Notes under the pieces: generated by a model
Seen by the model: the letters and a program-made list of their open reading frames with translations, nothing else
What the model was told of the DNA's origin: nothing
Database searches by the model: none
Assembly (NCBI GenBank): GCA_947383875.1
Contig: CANDEX010000003.1
Location: forward strand, 1 to 46,028
Reading direction: 5' to 3'
Origin: an uncultured Azospirillum sp.
GTDB lineage: Bacteria > Pseudomonadota > Alphaproteobacteria > RF32 > CAG-239
DNA: 46,028 nucleotides
Position numbers and translations under genes: made by a program
Shown here: positions 38,287 through 46,028 of the stretch, piece by piece
How positions within the stretch are numbered: the first letter of the stretch is position 1
How the letters are laid out: every line of letters starts with the position of its first letter

Positions 38287-40349
38287 TGTTTTTGCTCAGC
38301 CTTTTTCCGATTATTTTGTTTTAATTTCTGCTTACGTTGTTTTTTAGATAATTTTGACTTCTTTTTACATTTTTTCAACGGTTTCAGACCGCAGTCATCC
38401 AGCAAAGAAAAAGTTAATGCCCCATTTAACGCAGATGCCTCCGTCAGTCGGGCAGTAAGTGAATCTCCCAGCATAAAGCTCCGACCGGTTTTAACACCTT
38501 TCAATTCAGTATTTCCATCTGTCAGACGGTAGCTGTCTTTAGGCAGGCTGCGCATTGGGATTAAACCGTCTGCCCCTAAATTTTCGATTGAAACAAACAC
38601 TCCGGCATTAGTCAGTCCGGAAATTCTGACCTCAAAATCAGCTCCGACGGATGGCTGCAAATAAGCTGAAACATAACGAGCCACAGAATCTCGCTCTGCT
38701 TGCGCTGCAGCTCGTTCCGTTTCGCCGAGGTGTCCCCCAATCTGCTTAAACAACGCAATATCCGCACAATCTTCCAAAGCACCGGAATCAGGCATTGCAC
38801 AAGCTTTGATTAAAGCGCGATGCACCAGTAAATCAGCATAACGACGAATCGGCGATGTAAAATGTGCGTAATCATGCAAAGCTAATCCGAAATGCCCTAT
38901 ATTTTCAGGACTATATCCTGCCTGACACTGCAACCGCATAATCAGACTATTTATTCCCATTCCCAGATTATGCTTGCGGCTTTCTTCCAACAAATGATTA
39001 AAATGTGCGGCTTTAAGAGACGGATAATCCGGTAGTTTCATATGCAGACTGCGCAGCAACGGTTCAATATCTTTCAGTTTTTCTTCACGCGGTTTTTCAT
39101 GCACTCGAAACATTATCGGCAGATTGCTCTTTTCTAATTGCTTAGCGGCTGATACATTAGCTGCAATCATAAATTCTTCCACAATTTCATGGCTCAGAAA
39201 ATGCTCCGCCCGACTTACAGAAAGAATCTGTCCGTCAGCATCAACCTTAACTTTGATTTCTGACGGTTCCAAATCCAAAGCTCCTCGTTTTTCCCGCGCC
39301 TTTCGCAAGACAAAATAAGCTTCATACAATGGTTGGATAACAGACTTGAACAAGCCTGACGTTTGAAGAGAATGTCTGCCTTCAAATGCGTTTTGCACTT
39401 CACGATAAGTCAGGCGTGCAGCTGATTTCATCAACGCGCGGCGAAAATCATAGGCTTCAAGATTACCGTTATGGTCTATCTCCATAAAACAAGCGATACA
39501 AGGACGGATTTCTTTCGGTCGCAACGAACATAAATCATTGCTTAACAGCTCGGGAAGCATCGGCACAACCAGGTTCGGCAGATAAACCGAATTACCGCGT
39601 CGATAAGCTTCGCGGTCAATTTCACTGCCGGGGAGAACATAACAAGTCACATCGGCAATAGCAACAATCAGCCGAAAACCTCGGTTTGTTTTTTCAGCAT
39701 AAACAGCATCGTCAAAATCTTTTGAATCATCCCCATCTATTGTTACCAACGGCAGATTGGTCAAATCCTCCCTTCCGGCGCGGCGATAAGCCGGAAGGCG
39801 AGACGTTTCCTTTAAAACCGCCTCAGGAAAGACATCTCTGATGCCATATTTTTCCAATATGATTAAGTCCGTGGCTTTGCTTAAATTAAAACGTCCATAA
39901 TTTTTAATAATTTTGGCCTGTTTAAATTTACGCTCGCCAATAAGTGCAACTTTTACAAAATCTCCGACTTTAGAATTACCCAATTCATCAAGCAGATAAT
40001 CCATGCGCGAATTTTTTTCGGCAGATTTGAGATAATATTTTCCGCCGCGAATTTCCACAACACCGTAAACCTGCTCAATCTCGCAGCCGGCTTTTTCCGT
40101 ACGCGCCAAAGGTTTTGCCCACCAAGTTCCTTTACGTTGTGACAAACGCGCAATAAAACGATCTCCCTCGGCCAGAGCCGGTTTTATTCTTCCATTCCCT
40201 GACAGATAGATCGGACAGCCGAGAGGGTTATCCTCAACATCAACCGTTACCGCCATTAAATCGCCATCGTCGGATAGACCGCTGACTTCCAACAAGGCAT
40301 TATCAGGGAGATTGCACTTTTTATTTTTTTTATAGTGTTTGTTACTCAT
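38283..40349 (-). CDS. rnr: Ribonuclease R
   Basis: 688 aa. A 3'-5' exoribonuclease of the RNase II/R family that degrades structured RNA. Cold-shock-type OB segments lie in the first ~190 residues. The catalytic RNB domain starts with TIDGDDSKDFDDAVY (about 203-217), holding the metal-binding aspartates. HDYAHFTSPIRRYADLLVHRAL and RDSVARYVSAYLQ follow, then an S1 domain (FEVRISGLTNAGVFVSIENLGADGLIP) and a very Lys-rich tail. It is shorter than E. coli RNase R (813 aa), mainly through a reduced N-terminus; the lysine tail and S1 domain favour RNase R over RNase II. Start and stop overlap both neighbours by ATGA. Confidence 0.93.
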   Translation of the reverse strand: MSNKHYKKNKKCNLPDNALLEVSGLSDDGDLMAVTVDVEDNPLGCPIYLSGNGRIKPALAEGDRFIARLSQRKGTWWAKPLARTEKAGCEIEQVYGVVEIRGGKYYLKSAEKNSRMDYLLDELGNSKVGDFVKVALIGERKFKQAKIIKNYGRFNLSKATDLIILEKYGIRDVFPEAVLKETSRLPAYRRAGREDLTNLPLVTIDGDDSKDFDDAVYAEKTNRGFRLIVAIADVTCYVLPGSEIDREAYRRGNSVYLPNLVVPMLPELLSNDLCSLRPKEIRPCIACFMEIDHNGNLEAYDFRRALMKSAARLTYREVQNAFEGRHSLQTSGLFKSVIQPLYEAYFVLRKAREKRGALDLEPSEIKVKVDADGQILSVSRAEHFLSHEIVEEFMIAANVSAAKQLEKSNLPIMFRVHEKPREEKLKDIEPLLRSLHMKLPDYPSLKAAHFNHLLEESRKHNLGMGINSLIMRLQCQAGYSPENIGHFGLALHDYAHFTSPIRRYADLLVHRALIKACAMPDSGALEDCADIALFKQIGGHLGETERAAAQAERDSVARYVSAYLQPSVGADFEVRISGLTNAGVFVSIENLGADGLIPMRSLPKDSYRLTDGNTELKGVKTGRSFMLGDSLTARLTEASALNGALTFSLLDDCGLKPLKKCKKKSKLSKKQRKQKLKQNNRKKAEQKQ

Positions 40350-41146
40350 TTATTTTTTATTTCCGCAATCAAGGCTGTATGATCAGAGGGTTTGCTTTCG
40401 GCCCGCGGTGTCTTATCTACATTACATGAAGCCAAACGGTCAGCCGCTTTCGGAGACAGCCACAAATAATCAATACGCAACCCCATATCATTAGCAAAAG
40501 CACCACCGGCATAATCCCAATATGTGTAACCGCTGAGCGGCAACGGATAGAATGCGCGAAAAGCATCTGTCCATCCTTGATATTCTATCGCTTTCAAACG
40601 TTGAATAACCTCGGGGCGAAACAGCGCGTTTTTGCGAAACAATTCAGGATTATAAACATCATTATCTGTCAGGATAACGTTAAAATCTCCGCCAAGGATA
40701 ACGGGTTCCGGCAGATGAAGCAATGTCGCGGCGTGTCGGTACAAGGCTTCCATCCAACGTAATTTATATGTAAATTTTGATGTATCGTCAGGGTCATTAT
40801 ATGGCGGATTGCCGTTTGGTAAGTAAATTGATGCTACTCGGATATTCTCGCCGTTGACGGAAACGACAGCCTCCAAATAGCGGGCTTGCTCATCCTCAAA
40901 ACCGGGTAAGCCTTCCCTGACAATTTTAATTTTATGTCTGCTCAATATCGCAACGCCGTTATAACTTTTCTGCCCAAGAATTTTAGCATCATAGCCTGCT
41001 GTCTGAAACTCAAAAAACGGAAAACCGTTAAACTCGGTTTTTATCTCCTGCAGCAAAACAATATCCGGCTGAACTTTGGCCAACCATGGCAGTAGGTTTT
41101 CCATACGGGCATTGACTGAGTTGACATTAAACGTTGCGATTTTCAT
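40346..41146 (-). CDS. xthA: Exodeoxyribonuclease III (AP endonuclease)
   Basis: 266 aa. A repair nuclease that cuts at abasic sites and removes 3' blocks. All exo/endo/phosphatase motifs are present: MKIATFNVNSVNAR, DIVLLQEIKTE, ASIYLPNGNPP, ILGGDFNVILTDNDVYNP, LRIDYLWLSP and the final SDHTALIAEI with the catalytic Asp-His. AAGGTAT precedes the ATG. First gene of the coupled xthA-rnr-protease operon; divergent from dgt across only 66 bp. Confidence 0.96.
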   Translation of the reverse strand: MKIATFNVNSVNARMENLLPWLAKVQPDIVLLQEIKTEFNGFPFFEFQTAGYDAKILGQKSYNGVAILSRHKIKIVREGLPGFEDEQARYLEAVVSVNGENIRVASIYLPNGNPPYNDPDDTSKFTYKLRWMEALYRHAATLLHLPEPVILGGDFNVILTDNDVYNPELFRKNALFRPEVIQRLKAIEYQGWTDAFRAFYPLPLSGYTYWDYAGGAFANDMGLRIDYLWLSPKAADRLASCNVDKTPRAESKPSDHTALIAEIKNK

Positions 41147-41171
41147 TTTATACCTTTTTTAAACTGTTTGT

Positions 41172-41177
41172 TATAAT
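41172..41177 (+). promoter_or_regulatory. Candidate -10 element of the dgt-type gene
   Basis: A perfect TATAAT, 36 bp upstream of the ATG. The -35 position falls at the start of the divergent xthA gene and does not match consensus well. Confidence 0.4.
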
Positions 41178-41212
41178 GTAATGCAAAATTATATCGTTGG
41201 AAAGGGAAAAAT

Positions 41213-42367
41213 ATGGAACTTGCAAATTATGCCTTAACGCCGGAAAAAAGCCGTGGGCGTCTGTATCATGATTTTACCAATGTTATTCGTTCACCTTTTC
41301 AACGCGATCGCGACAGACTGATACACTCTTCGGCATTTCGCAGACTGGACGGCAAAACACAGGTGTTTGCATATCATGAAGGAAAAAACTACCGCACAAG
41401 ATTGACACATAGTATTGAAGTCGCTCAAATTACCCGCACAATCTGTAAGTCATTAAATCTGAATGAAGAACTCGGTGAAGCCATCGCTTTGGCTCATGAT
41501 CTCGGTCATTCTCCTTTCGGTCATGCCGGAGAGCGCGGCTTGCAAAATGTTATGGCTAAATTCGGCGGATTTGATCACAATATTCAATCACTCAAAATCA
41601 TGACAAAGCTTGAACGACATTACCCAGAATTTCCCGGCTTAAACCTAACATGGGAGACGCTGGAAGGAACTGTTAAACATAATGGTCCGATAAAAAAAGC
41701 ATCAAACATCTATTTGAAAAATTTTAACAAACAATATGACTTGGATTTGAAAAATTATCCTTCCCTGGAGGGACAAGTCGGAGCCGCAGCAGATGATATC
41801 GCCTATAATAATCATGATATTGATGATGGGTTCAATGCCGGATTTTTTACAATCAACCAACTGCGAGAACTACCGTTTATCAATAATATTCTTATTGAGT
41901 TTGAAAAAGAAAATCCCGCTTGCGACGATAAATTAAAGATTTATGCCGTTACCAGAAACATGATTGCGCGAATGATTTTTGATGTTTTACGCAATACAAA
42001 AAATAATTTGCAAAAATTCAACATCCAAAATGATACGGATGTTCGCCGTCAAAAATCACTGATTGTTGATTTTTCTGATGAGATGAAAGATGAAATCAAG
42101 CAACTGCGTATTTTTTTGAAAGATTATTTTTACACTCATACCAGCGTAGCACGAATGGATATGAAATCACAGAAAATTATTGAAGAACTGTTTAATGTTT
42201 TCATGAATGATTATAAATTATTGCCTATGGATTTACGCAACAGCCTTTCTTCTCACTGCAAAGATGCCGAAGCCGCTGAAATTATTTGCGAATATATTGC
42301 CTGCATGACAGATATGTCGGCAGTGGAAGAACACCGCAAACTCTTTGATGTCCACACCAGATTTTAA
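41213..42367 (+). CDS. dgt: dGTPase-like HD-domain triphosphohydrolase
   Basis: 384 aa, cytosolic. Family converts dNTPs to deoxynucleoside and triphosphate. The metal site is visible: RLTHSIEVAQ (His66), ALAHDLGHSPFGHAGE (His95-Asp96) and the later DDIAYNNHDIDDG with the final Asp. The opening SRGRLYHD...RDRDRLIHSSAFRRLDGKTQVF is the family signature. GGAAAGGG precedes the ATG. Starts a plus-strand series with a SPOR protein and nagZ, a recurrent alphaproteobacterial neighbourhood. Annotated by homology as the 'dGTPase-like' group; specificity for dGTP alone is not certain. Confidence 0.94.
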   Translation: MELANYALTPEKSRGRLYHDFTNVIRSPFQRDRDRLIHSSAFRRLDGKTQVFAYHEGKNYRTRLTHSIEVAQITRTICKSLNLNEELGEAIALAHDLGHSPFGHAGERGLQNVMAKFGGFDHNIQSLKIMTKLERHYPEFPGLNLTWETLEGTVKHNGPIKKASNIYLKNFNKQYDLDLKNYPSLEGQVGAAADDIAYNNHDIDDGFNAGFFTINQLRELPFINNILIEFEKENPACDDKLKIYAVTRNMIARMIFDVLRNTKNNLQKFNIQNDTDVRRQKSLIVDFSDEMKDEIKQLRIFLKDYFYTHTSVARMDMKSQKIIEELFNVFMNDYKLLPMDLRNSLSSHCKDAEAAEIICEYIACMTDMSAVEEHRKLFDVHTRF

Positions 42368-42442
42368 GAAAACAGTTAAGAGCTTGTAAAGAATTATTGT
42401 TTATAGTAACAAAAAAAATATTGCATTAACAGGAGACAACAT

Positions 42443-43399
42443 ATGTTTCAAGATTTTCCGGAAGACAATAAAGGCGATGATTTTCTGAACGAATTTCGCC
42501 AGAAAATTGCCGATCAATCATCCGCCAGCATTGAAGAAAGACGCAACGAACTGAAACGGTCTAAGAGCGTGTTTATCGGTGCGGTTTCCGGAGTGGCTTT
42601 AGCCGGTGTTGTCGGCTGGTTTATATTAGCTCCGCAATATGCTGATAACGGCAATGTTGAAATTCCGGTTATCAGACGACCGCAAACAGCTGTAAAAGTT
42701 CAGCCCAGCGAGCCCGGCGGTATGGAAATTTTAAATCAAGACAAGAGTGTTTATGATATTATAGAAAAGAAAGGCAATGAACCTGTCGTTGAAAATTTAT
42801 TGCCGCCTCCAGAACAACCAAGACTTCCGGAAATTGTTGCCAGTGCGCCGCTGCCTCAACCTGAACCTGTTGTTACGGATGTGGTTGACAATCGATTACA
42901 GACGAATGATATCATTCCAGAAACAACTGTCGGTGCAGCTCCTGTTCAAGCTCTTAAAGAAACAGCTCCTGTTCAACAGGTCATGACTCAAACCGGAGAT
43001 GCTCCGGAGGTTAAAGTTATCGGCTTAAAAGAAGTTGTTCAACAAGATAATGCTAAAGCTGCAGCCGATAATATCGTTGCTGTTCCGGCCAAAGCTCCGG
43101 AAATTGTTCAGACGGCACCCAAAACGCTTGAAGCTCCCAAAAAAGCATTGCCCGGAATGTGGCAGATTCAGTTGATGTCATCTCCCAACAAGCAAGCTGT
43201 TGAAAAAGCATGGCAGACATTAACAAAAAAATATAAAATGTTGGCTAATCAACCGCATGAAATTGAAGCGGCGGATTTGGATTTTGACAAAACCTTTTAT
43301 CGTCTAAAAGCAGGTGCCTTTGCCGATCGTAACGGAGCGGACGAATTATGCAAAGACATTAAAGCTCTCGGCGGAACCTGTATTGTAAAGAAAAAATAA
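42443..43399 (+). CDS. SPOR-domain cell-envelope protein
   Basis: 318 aa. A cytoplasmic N-terminus (about 1-36), one TM helix (SVFIGAVSGVALAGVVGWFIL), a long Pro/Glu/Val-rich periplasmic linker (about 65-240) and a C-terminal SPOR domain: GMWQIQLMSSPNKQAVEKAWQTLTKKYKML through YRLKAGAFADRNGADELCKDIKALGGTCIVKK. SPOR domains bind denuded glycans at the septum, so the protein probably acts in division or septal peptidoglycan remodelling. CAGGAGAC precedes the ATG. Followed after 1 nt by an M50 protease and then nagZ, which handles released muropeptides. Confidence 0.93.
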   Translation: MFQDFPEDNKGDDFLNEFRQKIADQSSASIEERRNELKRSKSVFIGAVSGVALAGVVGWFILAPQYADNGNVEIPVIRRPQTAVKVQPSEPGGMEILNQDKSVYDIIEKKGNEPVVENLLPPPEQPRLPEIVASAPLPQPEPVVTDVVDNRLQTNDIIPETTVGAAPVQALKETAPVQQVMTQTGDAPEVKVIGLKEVVQQDNAKAAADNIVAVPAKAPEIVQTAPKTLEAPKKALPGMWQIQLMSSPNKQAVEKAWQTLTKKYKMLANQPHEIEAADLDFDKTFYRLKAGAFADRNGADELCKDIKALGGTCIVKKK

Positions 43400-43400
43400 A

Positions 43401-44057
43401 ATGTGGAACGATTTGGTTTTTAAGTTCATTCCTTTGATGACGGCAATCATTTTGCATGAAATTGCTCACGGTTATGCCGCGTTATGGATGGGAGATGATA
43501 CGGCTCAGAATCAAGGGCGTTTATCATTTAATCCGCTTAAACATATTGACCCGTTCGGCACAATTCTTTTACCTTTAATGTTATGGATTGCTCACGCCGG
43601 AATTATTCTCGGCTGGGCTAAACCGGTCCCGGTTGATTTCAGCAGACTGAAACATCCCCGCAAAGGGATGTTTTGGGTATCTGCTGCAGGAATTATCATG
43701 AATATCTGGCTGGCGGTTATTTCGGCTTTGATTATGTTGTTAATACCGTTTATTCATAATCCATACAGTCAGATGCTTTTGAATATGTTTTTCCTGAATA
43801 TGATTGTTTTTAATATTGTCATCGCACTATTTAATGCATTGCCGATTCCCCCGCTGGACGGTTCAAAAATTTTCTTCGGCTGGATAAATAAACCTTGGGC
43901 TGTTAAATATATCAATTCCGGGAAAGTCGGACTGGCCGTCATTGTTTTTTTGGTTTTTATTTTGCCTGAAATAGGACGAGCTTTCGGATGGAATTGGAAT
44001 CTGTTTCGTCATTATATTATTGGCACAACCCGCTTTTTAACCTCATTACTGGTGTAG
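43401..44057 (+). CDS. M50-family site-2-type intramembrane metalloprotease
   Basis: 218 aa with about five hydrophobic segments. The zinc site H19-E-I-A-H23 lies in the first membrane segment, and the third ligand is Asp153 in NALPIPPLDGSKIF, both diagnostic of compact S2P homologues (YwhC/rip type without PDZ). RLSFNPLKHIDPFGTILLPLML and GWAKPVPVDFSRLK are family-typical. It starts 1 nt after the SPOR gene stop codon and is 9 nt before nagZ, so it is certainly in the same transcript. Substrate is unknown; in other bacteria this family often neighbours scpA/scpB, which are absent here. Confidence 0.93.
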   Translation: MWNDLVFKFIPLMTAIILHEIAHGYAALWMGDDTAQNQGRLSFNPLKHIDPFGTILLPLMLWIAHAGIILGWAKPVPVDFSRLKHPRKGMFWVSAAGIIMNIWLAVISALIMLLIPFIHNPYSQMLLNMFFLNMIVFNIVIALFNALPIPPLDGSKIFFGWINKPWAVKYINSGKVGLAVIVFLVFILPEIGRAFGWNWNLFRHYIIGTTRFLTSLLV

Positions 44058-44066
44058 GAGGCTAGG

Positions 44067-45137
44067 ATGGAAAGGCCGATTTTAGCAGCCATGCTTTCAT
44101 GTTCATCCACCTGTCTCAGTGATGATGAAAAACGGCTTTTTTCAAAGTATAACCCTTTAGGTATCAGCTTATTTGCCAGAAACATCGCAAACGCTGAGCA
44201 AATCAAAAATCTGGTACAAGAGATAAAAGAGACTATCGGCAGAGACGATGTTTTGATTGCCGTTGATCAGGAAGGCGGACGAGTTTGTCGTTTACAAGGC
44301 GAGAATTTTAATCCTTTGGCTTCTATGCAACAGCTTGGTAAAACTCTTGAAAATCATTCGCTGGAACAGACTGTTAAAACAGTGGCTCAGCATGTTATTT
44401 TAACTTGCGAAGATTTAAAAAAATCTGGAATTAACTTTAATTATGCTCCGGTACTGGATATTGTTTATCCTGATACCACCCCTGCTCTGCGCAGTCGCTG
44501 TCTGAGTGATGATGAAAAGCTGACCGCAACATTGGGCAGAGTTATGCTGGAAGAGTATTTCCAAAATGGTATATGCCCTTGTATAAAACATCTTCCGGGG
44601 CATGGCAGAGCGACAACTGATCCGCATTTACATTTACCCATTGTCCATGCATCGTTAAAAGAACTGGAAAAAGATTTTTATCCGTTTCAACAATTAAACT
44701 ATGCTCCGGCAGGAATGACCGCTCATATTGTTATTGAAGCAATAGATAAACTTCCGGCAACGCAATCACCCAAAGTCATTAAAGAAATTATCCGAGGTAT
44801 TATCGGTTTTGACGGATTATTGATTTCTGATGCCATTGATATGAAAGCGTTGTCAGGAACTGTTGCTGAAAAAGCTCAAACCTCACTAACAGCAGGATGT
44901 GATGCCATTTGTTATTGCTCCGGAAAGATTGAAGAAATGACAGAGGTTTGCAAAACAAGTACAAATTTAGCGGATAAATCGCTGATTAGATTTGCAAAAG
45001 TTAAAAATATCATCCAAAGTAAATTTAATAAGGAAGCTTTGGCAGATGATTACTATCAAACCGTTGGTAAAATTGAGACTTATGACAGTCAATATGATGC
45101 CACAGAGGTGTTACACCAAATGCAACAAAAAAATTAA
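44067..45137 (+). CDS. nagZ: Beta-N-acetylhexosaminidase (NagZ, GH3)
   Basis: 356 aa, no signal peptide, so cytosolic. Removes GlcNAc from GlcNAc-anhydroMurNAc peptides during cell-wall recycling. Landmarks are PLGISLFARNI, VDQEGGRVCRL, NFNYAPVLDI, the His-containing loop KHLPGHGRATTDPHLHLP, and the catalytic Asp in LLISDAIDMKAL. GGAGGCTAGG precedes the ATG. It lies 9 nt after the M50 gene and 14 nt before tatA. All GH3 NagZ motifs are present, so activity is expected. Confidence 0.95.
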   Translation: MERPILAAMLSCSSTCLSDDEKRLFSKYNPLGISLFARNIANAEQIKNLVQEIKETIGRDDVLIAVDQEGGRVCRLQGENFNPLASMQQLGKTLENHSLEQTVKTVAQHVILTCEDLKKSGINFNYAPVLDIVYPDTTPALRSRCLSDDEKLTATLGRVMLEEYFQNGICPCIKHLPGHGRATTDPHLHLPIVHASLKELEKDFYPFQQLNYAPAGMTAHIVIEAIDKLPATQSPKVIKEIIRGIIGFDGLLISDAIDMKALSGTVAEKAQTSLTAGCDAICYCSGKIEEMTEVCKTSTNLADKSLIRFAKVKNIIQSKFNKEALADDYYQTVGKIETYDSQYDATEVLHQMQQKN

Positions 45138-45151
45138 ATAAGGAGAAAAAT

Positions 45152-45403
45152 ATGTTTTCAGGTTTTTGGGGTTGGTTCTTAGTTGTGGTTATTGTTGCCG
45201 TTATTTTCGGTGCAGGCAAACTTCCCGAGTTGCGTAAAGAAGCTGAAGAAAAATTAAAGCTAGGAATGGCTGTTCTGGAAAAAAGCAAAGAAGAGCTGAA
45301 TAAAAAAATCGCTGAAAAGGCTCAAAAAACTAAGGTTTCACCGAAAAAAGAAACTAAAGAAGAGGTTCCGACCGATGAACCTCCTGCTGCTGGGGAACAG
45401 TAA
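45152..45403 (+). CDS. tatA: Twin-arginine translocase subunit TatA/E
   Basis: 83 aa. One N-terminal TM helix (FWGWFLVVVIVAVIFGAGKLPEL) with the FGxGKLPEL hinge of TatA, an amphipathic helix (RKEAEEKLKLGMAVLEKSKEEL) and a charged tail ending in DEPPAAGEQ. TatA oligomers form the pore for folded Tat substrates. AAGGAG precedes the ATG. TatB and TatC are not seen; in many Alphaproteobacteria they follow tatA directly, but here a terminator does. TatB is a weaker alternative. Confidence 0.9.
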   Translation: MFSGFWGWFLVVVIVAVIFGAGKLPELRKEAEEKLKLGMAVLEKSKEELNKKIAEKAQKTKVSPKKETKEEVPTDEPPAAGEQ

Positions 45404-45414
45404 TTCTTAACAAT

Positions 45415-45450
45415 AAAAAACTGCGGTCTGACAGATTGCAGTTTTTTTAT
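45415..45450 (+). terminator. Terminator after tatA
   Basis: AAAAAACTGC...GCAGTTTTTTT with an inner TCTG/CAGA-type pairing and a T-run; ends the dgt-to-tatA transcript. Confidence 0.88.
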
Positions 45451-45530
45451 TATTCCTTAAGAAAACAAAAAAAGATGGATTTTAAGCTATATTTATGTTA
45501 GCATGATATATAAACCATTGGAGAAGAACA

Positions 45531-45968
45531 ATGAGTGTATCGTCAACCAGTAAAGTGTCGAGCTCTTCCTCCCCGATAAAACGCACAGAACGTCGTTATG
45601 GGACAGGAGCCGAAGGTAATCCTTTCGTGGAAGTTATTGATACCACGAATAATGTTTTGATTCGGGATGGCTCCGAAGAAAATCCCCAACAACAAACCGC
45701 ATATGATAATCAGGAAAAAGAAGAAAAACGAAACAATATTTCGTCCTCTTCCGCTTATGTGTCTGCCGGAGCCATAGAAGCTCTCAGTGCCAGCGGCGTT
45801 TATGATATTTCCGATACGCCGACTGACACTCCACATAATAAAGTTAATGTTTATGACAATAATCAAGCCATTATCGGTGATGATAATGATAATGCCGCAG
45901 ATAATCCCTATCTTAAACATTTCTATGAAAATAATAAAATATTGGAAGAAGTCGATAAGTTCGTTTAA
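45531..45968 (+). CDS. Hydrophilic, probably disordered protein of unknown function
   Basis: 145 aa, unrecognised. Ser-rich N-terminus (SVSSTSKVSSSSSP), a short ordered-looking piece (NPFVEVIDTTNNVLIRDG), a Gln/Asn/Glu/Lys-rich middle, and an Asn/Asp-rich C-terminus ending YLKHFYENNKILEEVDKFV. No signal peptide, membrane segment or Cys. GGAGAAG lies 7 nt before the ATG, supporting translation. The terminator upstream separates it from tatA. The NPFVEVIDT piece is the best handle for a homology search. Confidence 0.7.
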   Translation: MSVSSTSKVSSSSSPIKRTERRYGTGAEGNPFVEVIDTTNNVLIRDGSEENPQQQTAYDNQEKEEKRNNISSSSAYVSAGAIEALSASGVYDISDTPTDTPHNKVNVYDNNQAIIGDDNDNAADNPYLKHFYENNKILEEVDKFV

Positions 45969-46028
45969 ATGCTCTAAACTCCGCGCACACCCCGAGTATT
46001 AAGTGCAATTTGAATGATAGAAGCTCTC

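Overview
The window reads as chromosome of a moderately AT-rich Alphaproteobacterium. Evidence: an F1-only ATP synthase operon (atpHAGDC, no F0 genes beside it) next to priA and a xerC-type recombinase; gyrA, ssb and uvrA close together; a dgt / SPOR protein / nagZ / tatA series; and the alphaproteobacterial-type first zinc site of UvrA. Cysteine-rich secreted proteins and an arginine decarboxylase/antiporter pair would suit a host-associated (gut-like) member, but that is inference. I saw no tRNA, rRNA, CRISPR array, transposase, integrase of a mobile element or phage module.

Layout. 1-2.2 kb: the 3' end of a secreted cysteine-containing protein, a small unknown gene and an OprB-type porin. 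2.3-6.1 kb: a retropepsin-like lipoprotein, an inactive-transglutaminase/7TM protein and an ATP-grasp ligase in one operon, then a cyclophilin with N-terminal octapeptide repeats. 6.2-10.6 kb (minus): an RND pump and its adaptor. 10.8-13.0 kb: pyruvoyl arginine decarboxylase and an arginine/agmatine-type antiporter. 13.0-14.6 kb (minus): two unknown genes. 14.8-20.5 kb (minus): gyrA, a secreted Cys-rich/DUF1566-like protein, ssb and an orphan substrate-binding protein. 20.7-23.5 kb: uvrA. 23.6-27.4 kb: divergent fadL and aas-type genes. 27.7-35.0 kb (minus): priA-atpH-atpA-atpG-atpD-atpC. 35.1-37.1 kb: xerC, rpmG (minus) and two coupled small membrane proteins. 37.2-41.1 kb (minus): xthA-rnr-S41 protease, with 4-nt ATGA overlaps. 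41.2-46.0 kb: dgt, SPOR protein, M50 protease, nagZ, tatA and a hydrophilic unknown protein.

How the parts work together. Most of the window is housekeeping: energy (F1-ATPase), DNA topology, repair and replication restart (GyrA, SSB, UvrA, XthA, PriA, XerC), RNA turnover (RNase R) and envelope maintenance (SPOR, NagZ, TatA, M50 and S41 proteases). The accessory physiology concerns the envelope and environment: drug efflux, arginine-dependent acid consumption (possibly with the OprB porin as outer-membrane entry), and uptake and activation of exogenous fatty acids (FadL plus an acyltransferase/acyl-ACP synthetase). The least understood parts are the retropepsin/7TM/ATP-grasp operon, the Cys-rich secreted family present at two loci, and several unknown gene pairs. 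Many transcription units end in clear intrinsic terminators, several of them shared by convergent genes.
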